Assembly: GCA_021399445.1 (NCBI GenBank)
Contig: JAJTUQ010000004.1
Span: 3,224,001 to 3,288,000, forward strand
DNA: 64,000 bases
Source: Xylogone sp. PMI_703
Taxonomy: Eukaryota > Ascomycota > Leotiomycetes
Reading direction: 5' to 3'
In this document: one piece after another, positions 21,617 through 33,590 of the stretch
Position numbering within the stretch: the stretch's first letter is position 1
How the letters are laid out: every line of letters starts with the position of its first letter
Translations under genes and position numbers: made by a program
The notes under the pieces: generated by a model
What the model was told of the DNA's origin: nothing
The model's database searches: none
What the model saw: the letters and a program-made list of their open reading frames with translations, nothing else

Positions 21617-24607
21617 TCATGTCAATTCATCAATATCATCATCATCCCATCCTAAAGCTTTATAGAGTGATTCGTCATCTTTAGTCGTGATTTCCGGTAT
21701 AGCTGCATCTCTATTATTGAAACTGTTCTCAACGTTATGATGTATGCTTCCTTTGGCACTCTCCATTGAATGTGGAGATGCCGCGATAACAACGCTCTTT
21801 TTCTTGATAGGCGTCTCCTGAATACCATACAAATTAGAGGCGCCTGTCCCTGATTTAGCAGCAGAGTTGGGAATACTGGGGAAGTGAACCGTCCCCAAGT
21901 GGTGGGCTTGCATCGGCGACGATACCAGATTGTAATCTACTGGACCAACGCCCAAAAGGTCTCCACTATGGGAAGCAGATTGCGATTTACGCGTAGGTGT
22001 TGCCTGAATGGAAGGAAACGTAGAATCTGTCACTAGTCTTCCACCGTATGAGGATCGAATAGTTGATTCAGGCACCCTGGGTGCACTTGAAGTCGGTATA
22101 CACGAAGGAGTCCGTTCTTCCGCCAAGTCAGGTATCCTCTGGTTTTGCGACTCGGAGAAAATATCCTTTTGTCGATTAGTTTTTGGAGTCGTAGTGATTT
22201 GCACTCCTTTGAAGATAGGTTGTTTGATTGGTTTCCTGATTTCTGGGGGGACAGAAGTTAGCATATAATACTTTGTAGATATAGATAGAAATCAACTAAC
22301 TTTTGTATTGCGGAGTCGTCGCAGAGCGCTTTTCAGCCGTTTCGGCAAGTTCTTTGGCAACCAGCTCACGATTTGGTTTCTTTAGGGTTGAAATGGCCTC
22401 CTTTAATTCCGCCTCTACATCGACCTGTCTCTTCGTCTTTACACCAGTGACCGAGTTAGGCAGACCAATATTCACGTCTCTTGCTGAAATACTTCTCGAC
22501 CGAGAGAGACCCATTCTATTTGATTGCGATGATCTCGTATCTGCCAGTGGAATTTTTGACAGTGATGGCCCCTCACTCTCCTCCCTCTTTATGCCTCCTA
22601 CTATAGGCATTGTGGCAGATCTCATGAGTGAGATTGCTTTACTAGGCCCCTGAGAGCTTTGTCGGCTCCGTCGCTCCTCACTAAGGATCTCTACAAGGCT
22701 TTTAGAGGGATTGACTGGAATAGAGCGTTTAGTTGCAGCCCCTGGTCGACTCTGAGCGGATGAAAAGCTCGAGGATTTGGAGACCTTTCTTTTGGGGGGA
22801 GATATTAAGACAGGCCCACCAAGTTTTCGATATAATACCGCACAAAGATCTGGCAAGCGCGCAGAAAAGCTGTGGAAATTAGATATTAGAATCAAAATTG
22901 ATTTGGACAGACTTACAATGGAGCAATGACATCAACACAGAAGTCTCTTAGAGCATCTGCGGAGGCATCTGAGTTGGCAAGCTTCTCCGTTGAACTCTGA
23001 TTCTCTAGGCCCTTCACAGTTGTCTTCACACCTTCAAGAACAAGTGACTGCCAGATACATAGTCTATCAACATGAACATCGATAAGTGTCCCAAGTTGAT
23101 CCGGTTTCTTTGACTTCGGAGATTTCTCATCTTTACCCTTCGCATCACTCGGTATTTCACCCGGTAGACCTGTGTTAGCAGCATCAGAATTAGAAGATGA
23201 GCCCTTGAGAGCAAGGATCTCAAGAATTAGAATTATTTGTAATTGTGTTTCCCTGATTCGCAGTTCTGAGATACGTTTCTTGGTAAGTTCCTCACGGGAT
23301 GAATTCGGCGCTCCTGAATCCGATTCATCATCATAGCTTGCCCACCATTTTCTGATAAATACATCCTCGGAAGGATAAAGCCCGGATTTCCCTGGCTTCA
23401 TTTTTTTGCTAGCCCTGCTCTTTTTCGGTCTCGTGCCGTCCTGGCTAAGTTCATCCGCACTATGAACATGTATATTTATCAGATTGACGCAGCCAGGGAC
23501 ACCATCACGATACTTCTTATCAATGACATTAGTGGAAAGTACCAGACTTTCCAAGAAAGCAATTAGATCATTCATTTCTAATACCGAGTCACAATCTAAG
23601 TGAAAGGCAGCACGAGAGCGAGAGAGAGGTCCTTTAGCAAAATACGCTAATGATGCCTGTTATCTGTTAGCAAGTAGTATTGAGAGTCAGCGGCCGGGAA
23701 CCCTGCCTTGGAGAGATAAAGTGCCTCGAAATACTGCGCCCGTACATTGTCAAATATTTCCGTAGCAGTCTGTTGTGTTAGACTAGCTGCGTTAGATGTC
23801 TGTTCTACCGGCTCCTTATATAAATCTCCGCTACTTTCTTTGGCCACGGTTTCTGCTTTTTCAACCGAGATAGGTTGAGATTCCGGTGATACAGCGGAAG
23901 AGGGACGCTTCACTATTGATTGAATGGCTTCAATCGCGCGCCTTTTCTCCTTACTGTAGCTGGCCATTTCAGGGGTAAGAATAGCAGTTCCTGGCTGCCC
24001 ATTGGACTTTGTCGAATTGGTATTTGTAATCTTACAGAGTTCCGGCTTAGAGACAACAGAGGATGCCTTTAATTTGGATAGATCTACCCATGAACCCAAT
24101 CGACATAGCACATAAAGCCCTTTACTTTCCCGCTCAACTGCATACATTGTTCGGCGATCATCCAGTCGTGCAATTAAGACCATCGGCTGGCTTCCCATGC
24201 GTTCCTCCAGTTCTAATATCTTGACGTTACTTTCAAAGAGACGCGATTGAGGGAGAGCGGTGGCACTTGTAGAAGCAGACGAAATATCTAGGCAAGATAA
24301 TGGAAGCTGAGCTCGAGGTAATAACATAACCGGTTGCAATGTGCGAGGTTTCGTAAATGAGGATGGGTAGGGCTAAAGCAAACATCAGCATTGTAACACC
24401 AATTCGTGAAGTATAGTTCACTTTGACGTCGAAGTCCTCCTTGAGGAGGTCTTCAATGGTGCTGCCATCTCTCTTGCGTTTCTTCAGGCCTTGGATGTTG
24501 CCATCGGAAGGACTCAGCGAGGTCATCGCTGCTAGACTCAGGATTGGTAAAGTTGGTCGCGTTTTGGCCGACGCGTTGAAGAGAGGACGGCCATTTTGGC
24601 TGAGCAT
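21617..24607 (-). CDS. SLD3: DNA replication initiation regulator Sld3 (Treslin/TICRR functional counterpart)
   Basis: Five exons on the minus strand: 24607-24422, 24372-23707, 23656-22917, 22869-22301 and 22242-21617, giving 928 aa. The Sld3 core domain spans roughly residues 270-470: AQYFEALYLSK, ASLAYFAKGPLSRSRAAFHL, then basic KKMKPGKSGLYPSEDVFIRKWW near 370-390, and later RLPDLCAVLYRKLGGPV. Sld3 loads Cdc45 on Mcm2-7 and is a target of S-phase CDK. The C-terminal third is disordered and carries several S/T-P-x-K/R sites (SPPKRK, TPTRK, TPIKK), candidate CDK sites for binding the Dpb11/TopBP1 orthologue. Intron 2 (23706-23657) is predicted to begin GC rather than GT; phases on both sides agree. 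An out-of-frame ATG lies 5 nt before the chosen start. Confidence 0.9.
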
Positions 24608-25934
24608 AGCATAAGGATATTTAATAAGTTTATCATCAAGTGATCACATTGACATGGGCGCCGTCTAGCTGCTAGGAGTCTTGTTATGGTGCTGCGAGTA
24701 TATAGAGTACCTGCTGGTGGGGCGCCAAAACGCGACATACTGGTAGGCGAGGCTGAACAATTTCGCGTAGCTGATTGAATGCTGACGCGCGTGGTGACAA
24801 GGCTGTGACCTTCTAGTTTATGTACTTCATAATTACGAGCTACGAGTGTTCCAACAGCCCGAAATAAGACAGTATTGGGGCACTGGAGATTCGTTTCGTA
24901 GCGATGTTGTGCTTATGATGTTGATTGATGTGAATCACCACACTTTATGAAACATACCTATACCGTACGGCCCATGTCTGCCCAGTATGAAAAAGAAATC
25001 TTCGAAGTTGCCGTACAGACGCCATCGTGGCCATCTCACCCATCCGCTCATTATTACACAAAGATTTGAATAACCTAAAGCTAGCGGCGATACGTCCGTA
25101 GACCCCAGGGCACCCGCGACCAGAATGCTGACTTGTAGGGACCAATTGACCCAACCGGATCGAGATCTCAGCGAAGTCCGCTGCAACCTATTGTATCCGG
25201 CTTTTTGTTGCCGTATCAAGGAAGCAGGGCCGCGGTGTTGTGGTTCTGAAGCGGAGAGGAGACTAAGCAGCATAGTCATCCCTACAGCGCAGCATTGGGG
25301 CAGTCATTGGAGAGCTGCGGAGGAAGCTGCGGTCCAAAGGGCGCTCTCGCCACAGGTGGCAACCACGCCAGGTTGTTCCAGAGCTTGGGCCCACCTGGGG
25401 CTGGAGCCAGCAGTTCCTCAAGGGAGAGAAAACTGCAGCGAGACTTCCGGGACCTGCCGCCAACAAGCGTGAGTGCAGCACCATTCTTGATGTCAGTCAA
25501 TGGTCTCGAATCATCCTCTCCTATTCCAACGAAAAGCAGATTCAGCATCCCCACTTCATAAATCACTGTATTATAGATTCTCAAAGTTGGGGGAGGCAGC
25601 ATTTGTAGTCGCCGTGCAGCAGAACCCAAAAGAACCCGCTCGCTCGGTTAGCGCATCGCCGTTGGACCTTGAACACTGGAATGCTAAGTTGAAGGCGTCG
25701 GCAGGTCATTTTATGTTATCAACAGTTCGCTCCATCCAGTTTCTCGAACAAGAATTTCTTGCTAGCCGTCCATCGACCTCGGATATCTAGCGTGCCTCCC
25801 CACAAGCGACTGTCATTGCGAGATTAAGAACAGTCGATCCATCGTATATCTCGCTCTCGCCCATCAAGGATGAGTGGAAAAGGACGCTAAGCAGGATACG
25901 CCTCACGACGTCGGATCGAGATCTCAACTCTCAC
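24608..25934. promoter_or_regulatory. divergent intergenic region SLD3 / SSK2
   Basis: About 1.3 kb between two divergent start codons. On the SLD3 side there are G1/S-like words: GGCGCCAAAACGCG at 24721-24734 and ACGCG at 24785. On the SSK2 side, a 26-codon upstream ORF (25713-25790) and a 6-codon upstream ORF (25870-25890, MSGKGR) precede the start codon. The other frames in this stretch overlap on both strands and look spurious. Confidence 0.5.
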
Positions 25935-28900
25935 ATGAGCGTCGAAATATCACCTCGTGCCGTACGCTTTTCGAACGGTGCAGAGGGCGAAGCCCGTGAC
26001 TCGCTGAAGTCACCAAGAGTGATGGAGCGTGCCCTCATTCAAAATGGCGATGCTGCTTCGAGCGAGCTGGTCGATCTCGATCATATCAGGAACGATGCTG
26101 GAATCCCACCCCTAGATACTCGACAGTCGACGGGCAGCGTTCGAAGCCATAATAGTGATGGTACTAACGGCAGCTATGGCAGAAGAGATTCAGGCTTCGC
26201 TCCATCCAATGCTGCAACCCATAATGGCACCCCTGCCAGAGCACAGAGGCCAACTGGACCAGCTCGAACGCCGTCAAGCACATATGCTCCCGCTAGAAGG
26301 CCACCGCAACCACCATACATCTCGATCGCGGACCGGCACTGGTCATCATCAAATCCCCGGTTTCGCCAGGACCCCAATGCTTCGTATCGGGCACAGGAGA
26401 AAGCCTATGTGCAACGTCTACGTCAAGATCAGACCAACGAATACTTCGAACCTTATACACCAGGCGGGGTTGGATATGGGACGGAATCAGACACTGGGGA
26501 TGAATCGCCCAACTCAGAGCTGATCTATGACAATGATGCCTACGATCAGGAGACATTGCTGTTCTATGGGAATGATGACAACCAACCTACAGAAGAGGAC
26601 CTTAAGGACCCCATCAATCGAGAGAGATTAGAATGGCATAGTATGTTGGCGTCTGTTCTGACCGGTGATGTTGTGAGGCAGGAGAAGAAGAGAATAATAA
26701 ATGCCTCCGAGAAGCAGCCAGAAAATATCAATAACGAGATATGGATTGGTCTGCGTTCAAAACTATGTGGACGTACAGAGGCAGCGCAACGCAGGATGAT
26801 CGAAGACAGCCGAAACAATTTGGATAGCATGCTTGATGAAATCGTCAAGTTCGAAGTTCAAGGCGAAAGTGAGGCCGGCAAGCCTCCAATTGAGCAAGTC
26901 AGGGACATCGTAAAGAAGATAGAGAAGTGTGAAAGTCTCTACCCATCTCGCATGGCGTTAGAACTTGCAAATAAAACTGCTGCATCTCAAGCATACCATG
27001 CAACTTGTGATGCAGTCGTATCGTGGCACAACACTACAGAACTCATCAACACTGAACTCAGCATTCTTCAAAAATGGGTTGGGAATGATGAACTTGATTT
27101 CACCAAGACGAAAGCACGCTCACCATCTGGAAATGGGCTTTCCGATGAGTCTTCTTTCCTGGACAGACTCTTGAAAGAAGAAGGGTTGAGGTCCTTGCAG
27201 GGAGAGAAAAGTATTCTTTTAGGGGTGTCCGAAGTTATCCACAAAGCCAAGGTTACTCTCATTGAGAATTCCGAGGCATTCGCCAGTCGTCACCTACCAC
27301 CGTATATTGAAGAACTTTTAACACTTATCAATTTTCCCTCGAGGCTGATCGAGGAGATCATCAAAGTTCGGCTTCAATACGCCAAGAAGATCAAGGAATC
27401 TGCCCAGCAGAACACTATGATGCAGGAACAAATGATCTCACAGTTCCAGATCCTCTTGAAACTCGCAATTCGCATAAAGCAAGAATATATAGCCATTTCT
27501 CAGCCCGAGCAAGGATGGGACCTTCCCCCATGTATCGACGAAGCCTTCGACCAAGTCGTCCTTGACGCTTTAAGGTACTACTTCAAGATGCTCAATTGGA
27601 AACTGGGTGGCAACAAGAACACCTTCAAGGAAGCCGAGGTTCTCGAACAAGAGTGGGACTTTTCAAATGAGATTGGACGGCATCTTCAAGGTGGAGATAT
27701 TGAAGTAGCTGAACAGTTTAGTTCGCTCACGCACAAAGCATTCGTGCGGCTTAATCAAACATTTGAGCGAGAGCTTCAAAGGAAGTCGAGGGAGACCGTG
27801 GCAGAGATGACTAAACGATACAAGCAAAGCTTGGATTCAGTCAGAGTCAGACAGCGCATGTTGCAACGATTTTCACGTGTCTTGAGCGACCGCTTCGAAA
27901 ACTCAACCGATTTCAGCATGTTCAACAAAGGGGATGGTTCGGTGGAACATTTATATTCTAGACTGATTGAAACGGGGCACTTCTTAGTTTACACCGCAAG
28001 TATAGAACACGATGGTGTCTTTCTGATTGCATCGCCCTCACTATACAACCGACCTCAAGACATTCAGGCCATTCTAGGCACCACCTCTCATGATGAGGAA
28101 CATGAAGAAGATCCCACCAATCCTTATCTTTTGATCTTGTATCCGGAACACCGGATAGCTTGGGATGGAAGACAAGTCGATGCAGATATTAGAGAACCCT
28201 CGACCGACGTGAAGAAGGGACATCTACGACTAATCGCAGATGGCTCCCAGGCGAGATTGGCAGATGCCCGCCAGACTTTTCTGGAAACCATCGACATGCA
28301 CCTAGACATGGTTGTCGAACAGCGATCTCATCTGTCCAAAGTCAATGCTAAACTAATGGAAATAAAGAAAGTCGTCTACAAGCTGTCTAATCTCATTATG
28401 GATAGTGTTGAAATTGTTCGCAGACAAACCAAGGGATTGGAGTGCCAGGAGCTAATCCAGACATGTTTTGTATTCGCGACTGAATTTGGACAGCGTTCCT
28501 TGCTCTACATGGACAGGAATAGAAAGCAGATGAACAACCTCAAACTCACAAAGTTAGCACTGGATTGGGTCAGCTTCATCTGCGATGATTGCATCGCAAC
28601 CGATCGAAAAACATTCCGATGGGCTGTGTTGGCACTAGAATTTGCAATGGTAATGACTCAGGGGCAGAACATCTTAGCTCTTGGTGATGACGAGTATGCA
28701 AAACTGCGAGCCAAAGTTGCGGGTTGTATGTCTCTCCTTATCTCTCATTTCGATATTATGGGAGCGAGGTCCACCATTGCAGCTGCGCAGGCAGAAAAGC
28801 AGAGAATTGAGGCTCTTGCTGGACAGTTCAGGAAGCTAGACATGGGTCGAATGATGGATGACGAAGAATCATCCAGATATATCCGCGAGCAGCGGCTTGA

Positions 28901-29995
28901 GCAACTTGCATATCTTGATGATGAACGCAAACAAAAAGAAGCAGAGAGACAGGCCCTTGGCCGTGTGCTGGAAGACTCTACCGAGGCAGATCGGTCGTTG
29001 ACGTATCTGTCTTCCTCAGCAACAAACGTGAACATGCGTTGGCAACAGGGGCAGTTTGTCGGCGGTGGAACCTTCGGCTCCGTCTATGCTGCTATCAATT
29101 TGGACTCCGGCCATTTGATGGCTGTTAAGGAAATCCGTCTACAAGATCCTCAGCTCATCCCTACAATTGCAGCGCAGATTAAAGATGAGATGGGCGTTTT
29201 AGAAGTCCTGGATCATCCCAACGTTGTCTCGTATCTCGGTATTGAAGTACATCGGGATAAGGTGTACATTTTCATGGAATACTGCTCTGGAGGCTCTCTG
29301 GCAGGTCTCCTCGAACATGGCCGTATTGAAGACGAACAAGTTATTATGGTATACGCGCTACAACTTCTTGAAGGTCTTGCTTACTTGCATGAAAGTGGCA
29401 TTATACATCGCGATATTAAACCAGAAAGTAAGTCCATCTTGTGGTCTGGATTCAAATACAAAAGCTGACTGTCTGTCTAGATATTCTCCTTGATCATAGT
29501 GGTGTGATCAAATATGTCGATTTTGGTGCTGCGAAGATCATTGCTCGTAAGGGAAAGACGCTTGTTGGTGATCATAACAGCACGAGAGCCAACAAGACCA
29601 TGACCGGTACACCAATGTACATGTCTCCCGAAGTCATTAAGGGCGAGAATCCCGGTCGCGCTGGTGCTGTTGACGTCTGGTCTCTGGGCTGCGTGATCCT
29701 TGAAATGGCGACAGGTCGTCGGCCATGGGCATCTCTTGACAATGAATGGGCTATTATGTACAACATCGCCCAAGGCAATCCTCCTCAGCTTCCATCTTCT
29801 GATCAACTCAGCCCCCAGGGAATCGATTTCCTAAAGAGATGCTTCACGAGAGATCCAAAGAAACGAGCATCAGCACCGGAACTATTACAGCACGAATGGA
29901 TCATGGCAATCAGGAGCCAGGTCTCAATCGATCCGGCCACTCCAAGTGATAGCGGATCTTCAACTTATTCCGCTTCCAGGGGGAGCTTCAGCTAG
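25935..29995 (+). CDS. SSK2: HOG-pathway MAP kinase kinase kinase, Ssk2/Ssk22 type
   Basis: Exons 25935-29427 and 29481-29995 encode 1335 aa. Residues 1-200 are disordered and Ser/Pro-rich. A long helical region of about 200-1020 includes the conserved block typical of Ssk2/MEKK4 proteins. The protein kinase domain starts near 1037: glycine loop GGGTFGSVY (1043 onward), catalytic Lys 1065 (AVKEI), HRDIKPEN with Asp near 1160, DFG Asp near 1178, GTPMYMSPEV and DVWSLGCVILEMATG. The single intron interrupts KPE|N in the catalytic loop. In yeast and Aspergillus (SskB) this kinase receives the signal from the Ssk1 response regulator and phosphorylates Pbs2, leading to Hog1 activation under osmotic stress. 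Length matches fungal orthologues. Confidence 0.95.
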
Positions 29996-31170
29996 AGGGA
30001 ATGCGTGTTACAAATATGAGAATGGATGAATCTATCCGTTCTCTCTCTTACTTTTAATTCTTTTATATATACGATTCCATTTCTGTTCAGGCCAGATGAA
30101 CGAATATGTCTTATGGAAAGACAAACAGTGATCTGATTTCATTCTAGACCCCTTTTACATATCCAATATGATCATACCGAACACATACAACCATTGCGTG
30201 CATTAGCGAAAACGAGTTTGGGAGTTCAGGCAGTTGCTGGTTTTTTCAGCCTTTTTTCTGGCACCTGTTGGCTTGTGTTTTTTTTGTCTAAGTGGTTTTT
30301 TTATTGGTGGAAGTTACGGATAAGTGTAATTACAATGGTACTGATGAAGGCGAGACGAAGGAAAGGGCAAAGGACGAAAGGCGAAGGGCGGGGAAGGATG
30401 GGAAGGGGACGGAGTTTGATTCAGGCAACATTAGGAGGATACCAAATGAGACTGCAGAAGCATACACATACGTTGACCTTTTTGGGCGTGAGATGTTTCG
30501 GAGCGTTTGTAGGGAACCCGAGGATAACTTAGCAACATATCCGGGCGAGGTGATTTGACTTGCGTCAGCTAGGTCATTGTGGCAGTGAATAAATGGAACA
30601 CAATGCTACCTGCTGCGTCATTGCTATTCATGGTCTGGAGGGAACCACTTCTTTTAGCCGCTTCATTCTATGGTGAGACAAGTGCGCGGTAAGGATGGGC
30701 CTGAATTCTCCCACAGGAGAAAGGCTAAACACGTGTAATTAGAGTAGTTGAAAAAAACTTAAAGAAATCGAACAAAAACACTTCAATATTACCTATATAT
30801 ACGCCAAGCATTCCCCATTCGAAAGGTACCATTGTATTGTTTTAAAAGCAATAATATAGTGCAGTCTCGAAACGAGCCGATCTAATTCAACATACCTCTA
30901 TGCCTACCTACAAAGCCCACAACCCAACCTCCAATTCCCGGCGCAATAACGAAATAAACTAAAATCTAACATCAAACAAAGGGTCCAAATCGGGTATCTC
31001 AGGTGCAGCAAAAGGTACGATAGCGCTACTTTTAATCTATAGCTAATCTAGCTAAATCTGAGACATCAAGCCCGCACTACTGCAATAGTTCACCTCCAGC
31101 GAACAGACACTGCTAAAAGCAACACACAGACACACACTCATCTCTGCTGGTTCCATCCTTTCTCGGCCCT
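29996..31170. other. intergenic region after SSK2
   Basis: About 1.2 kb. No intact gene. On the minus strand the piece at about 30961-31024 can be read as a short protein C-terminus (AIVPFAAPEIPDLDPLFDVR) with a possible AG acceptor before it, but no upstream exon could be joined. Confidence 0.4.
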
Positions 31171-31680
31171 TTGAAAGTTCATCCAATCAAACTATCGATA
31201 TCTACACGGCTGGGGCCTTTGAACCGGATGTTTGGGCCCAATCTACTACTCCCCCCTGAACAAGGCCCAATGGATGATGGTCTGAAGAGCATGCTTATAC
31301 GGGAACTAACACAGACCCCTTTCTTCCCCTCTCTGTTCGAGAGAAGAGAAAGACCTAGCTCGGAATAGGAAAGGGGAGCATCGCCAATTACGGGACGAGA
31401 TACGGATCTTTACTGCTTTCTGGACTGAGATGCGAGGGGTGATGTCGAAGGAGCGATCATGGCCGGGGATTGGGCCGAGCAGACTGAGGGCTTTCAGCTG
31501 TGGCGGACCTTGAGGCCGTCCCAAAGTAAGTATCCTGGTCGGTTTGATGCTTGTTGGGCTCTTTGTGTGGTTGAATATGGGGTTGTGCTTGGAAGAGCTG
31601 CGGGAGGTTATGCACAATAAGTTCAGCTCACGTGGTCCGAGGTATATTTTACCAGTTCATTGAGTGAATATCACATTTCA
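31171..31680 (+). pseudogene. decayed coding fragments, family unknown
   Basis: Two plus-strand frames read like one protein broken by an indel. The frame from 31171 (GPMDDGLKSMLIRELTQTPF, then SLFERRE) stops at 31368. The next frame, open from about 31310, continues as REEKDLARNRKGEHRQLRDE followed by IRIFTAFWTEMRGVM. A third frame near 31535-31660 has a hydrophobic run (LVGLMLVGLFVWLNMG) followed by LEELREVMHNKF. The amino-acid texture is much more protein-like than the surrounding DNA, but no single frame covers it. I cannot name the ancestor. It lies within a 9-kb stretch with no intact gene. Confidence 0.35.
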
Positions 31681-32099
31681 AAGGAGGGAACTTGAGCAAT
31701 GATTTACTGGCTTGGGTTTTCTCCCTTCTACAGACGCAAGGGACCTAACTAGCTAGCTGGGGCTAAGGGTAGCATTCATTCTCTGGCCAATTTTTATCCA
31801 TTGCCACGGTTTCCTTGCTTCACCCTGTTTTACTTATTGTCATTTACACCCTTGCTGTCGATTTTACTGTTACCGCCCTACTGCTTTACATCAATATAAA
31901 GTTTTGTCTCGTAAACGAAGGTGGTAGGAGCTCTTTTGACAGCAATGCTAACTTCGACGACTTAATATCTTCTTTTGATACATATATATCTAGATAAATG
32001 AATAGAAAACTAGCCAAGAGATGATCCCCAATTTCATATCACTCCTTGATCGTGGCAGAGATTCCGAGTATCCACATATGATCACGAGACCAGATATTT

Positions 32100-32832
32100 T
32101 GATATAAATCTTCTATTGAACTCGTTTAATGTAGATTTTAGTTTTGTAAACCTTTCCTTGAGGGCTGCATTTTCTGCTTTGACGACTTCGAAGTCCCTTT
32201 CAAAGTAGTAATTCTACCATTGAACTTTCTGCACAGCTTGTCTATTATATTGTCTAGGGCACTGTAAAACTTTTCTTCGTCTGAGCTACGTTGACTTAAC
32301 AACGACTTTGCAGTAGTATGCATCAGGTGCTTCATCTCAGATACTTCTGACTTTGGTCTTTGCGTGCGGTATTGAATACCATTGCGAGGGAATAGTGCGC
32401 CCTAGGAGATATTTCGGCATTAAAATTTATATAGTTGGTGACATGCACGTTGAAGTTCCTCCCGAGTTATACACCCTTTACTGAGTAGGGCTATCATTTT
32501 GGAGATGCAGTAAAACGCTGTTGTGCAGTCGTGCCCCTACCTAATTTCCATACCGTAATTTCCTCGTTGTTATCCACCCGTCTAAGATTAGCATAATAGT
32601 TTGGCAAATAGGTCCGACTAACCATTGGAAAGTCTCAAAATGTGAGAATTCTCCGGATAAGTCTTTTGTTCTTATTCTTTCGCGTTTTCCAAACAAAGGT
32701 GCTGCCAAAGCTGTCATATACCAGTCGTACCATTCTTCATTCCACTCTTGTGAAATTCACTTGAAATGAATTCTTCAAGTACCTCAAGTAGCTATTCTCA
32801 AGTATGTTCAACAATATCTCACTATCAGTCAT
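32100..32832 (-). pseudogene. decayed gene with multiple frameshifts, family unknown
   Basis: Reading the minus strand from an ATG at 32832, protein-like segments follow each other in changing frames: MTDSEILLNILENSYLRYL, then EEFISSEFHKS, then EWNEEWYDWYMTALAAPLF with KRERIRTKDLSGEF and FETFQWLVGPICQ, then YANLRRVDNNEEITVWKLG, then IALLSKGCITREELQRACHQ. After that come EKFYSALDNIIDKLCRKF and finally a coiled-coil-like ERDFEVVKAENAALKERF. The gaps between segments are too short for fungal introns (about 20 nt), so indels are the simpler reading. I do not recognise the family. Confidence 0.4.
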
Positions 32833-33489
32833 TTACTCTCCATACCTAGGTTATTGAGAGGATGAATGAATCATCCAAGGAACTTTGAGTTCTCCATAAT
32901 CAGAACATGAACTGTGTAATACCCATTGAGTAGTTTGGTGACCTCCTTGGGTATCCTTTGAAGACTATAACTGTGAACATGTTAAGGATTGGAAGTGACT
33001 TGCAGCAACTCTCATAGACGTTTAACTTCAAGGCCTTTTAGCAGAGGATAGCCTTTTCCATGAGTTATCTCAATGAACCCAAAGAACTCGTAGACTTTTT
33101 TGATAGGAGGATGTTATTAAGAGCTCCTACAGCAAAGGAGTGAAGCAGATAAGCCAGGGTTGGATTGGTTCTGTAAAATGGATCGTGATTGAAAGATCCT
33201 TGCAAAGGTCCCTTCAACAATTCCGATCTCCCCCTGCTTTAGACTCTAGCACACAACGGCTCCGTTTCATTAGAGCAATACCAGGGTGGTTCTCGAATTG
33301 AACCAGAGCGTGTATCCAGTCATCATTTCAACAACATTGTCGGAAGCAAGCAACCACCCAATCACGTAGTGCTGATACTTGAAGGCTGCTTCAGTATGGA
33401 TTAATGAGACTTTATATATCTAGCAATTGGCTATCCCGAACTTGCAAGCCTGCTATGTTCATCAAGAATTGGGAGAGTCTCTTCTATAG

Positions 33490-33590
33490 GCATTGCACCT
33501 GCTCTATCGGCGGCTCAATCTGACACCACGATGAGCAGATTCATCCACGGTCCGAACCTGGGCGGTTGGTTGGTGGTGGTTTGTATATGT
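33490..33590 (+). pseudogene. possible fragment of a GH5 exo-beta-1,3-glucanase N-terminus
   Basis: One plus-strand frame reads IGIAPALSAAQSDTTMSRF then IHGPNLGGWLVV, close to the N-terminal motif (G-V-N-L-G-G-W-L) that opens the catalytic domain of fungal exo-1,3-beta-glucanases. Immediately after it the frame loses all similarity; the expected continuation with EPW is absent. It is at best a truncated relic, and chance similarity cannot be excluded for such a short match. Confidence 0.25.
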
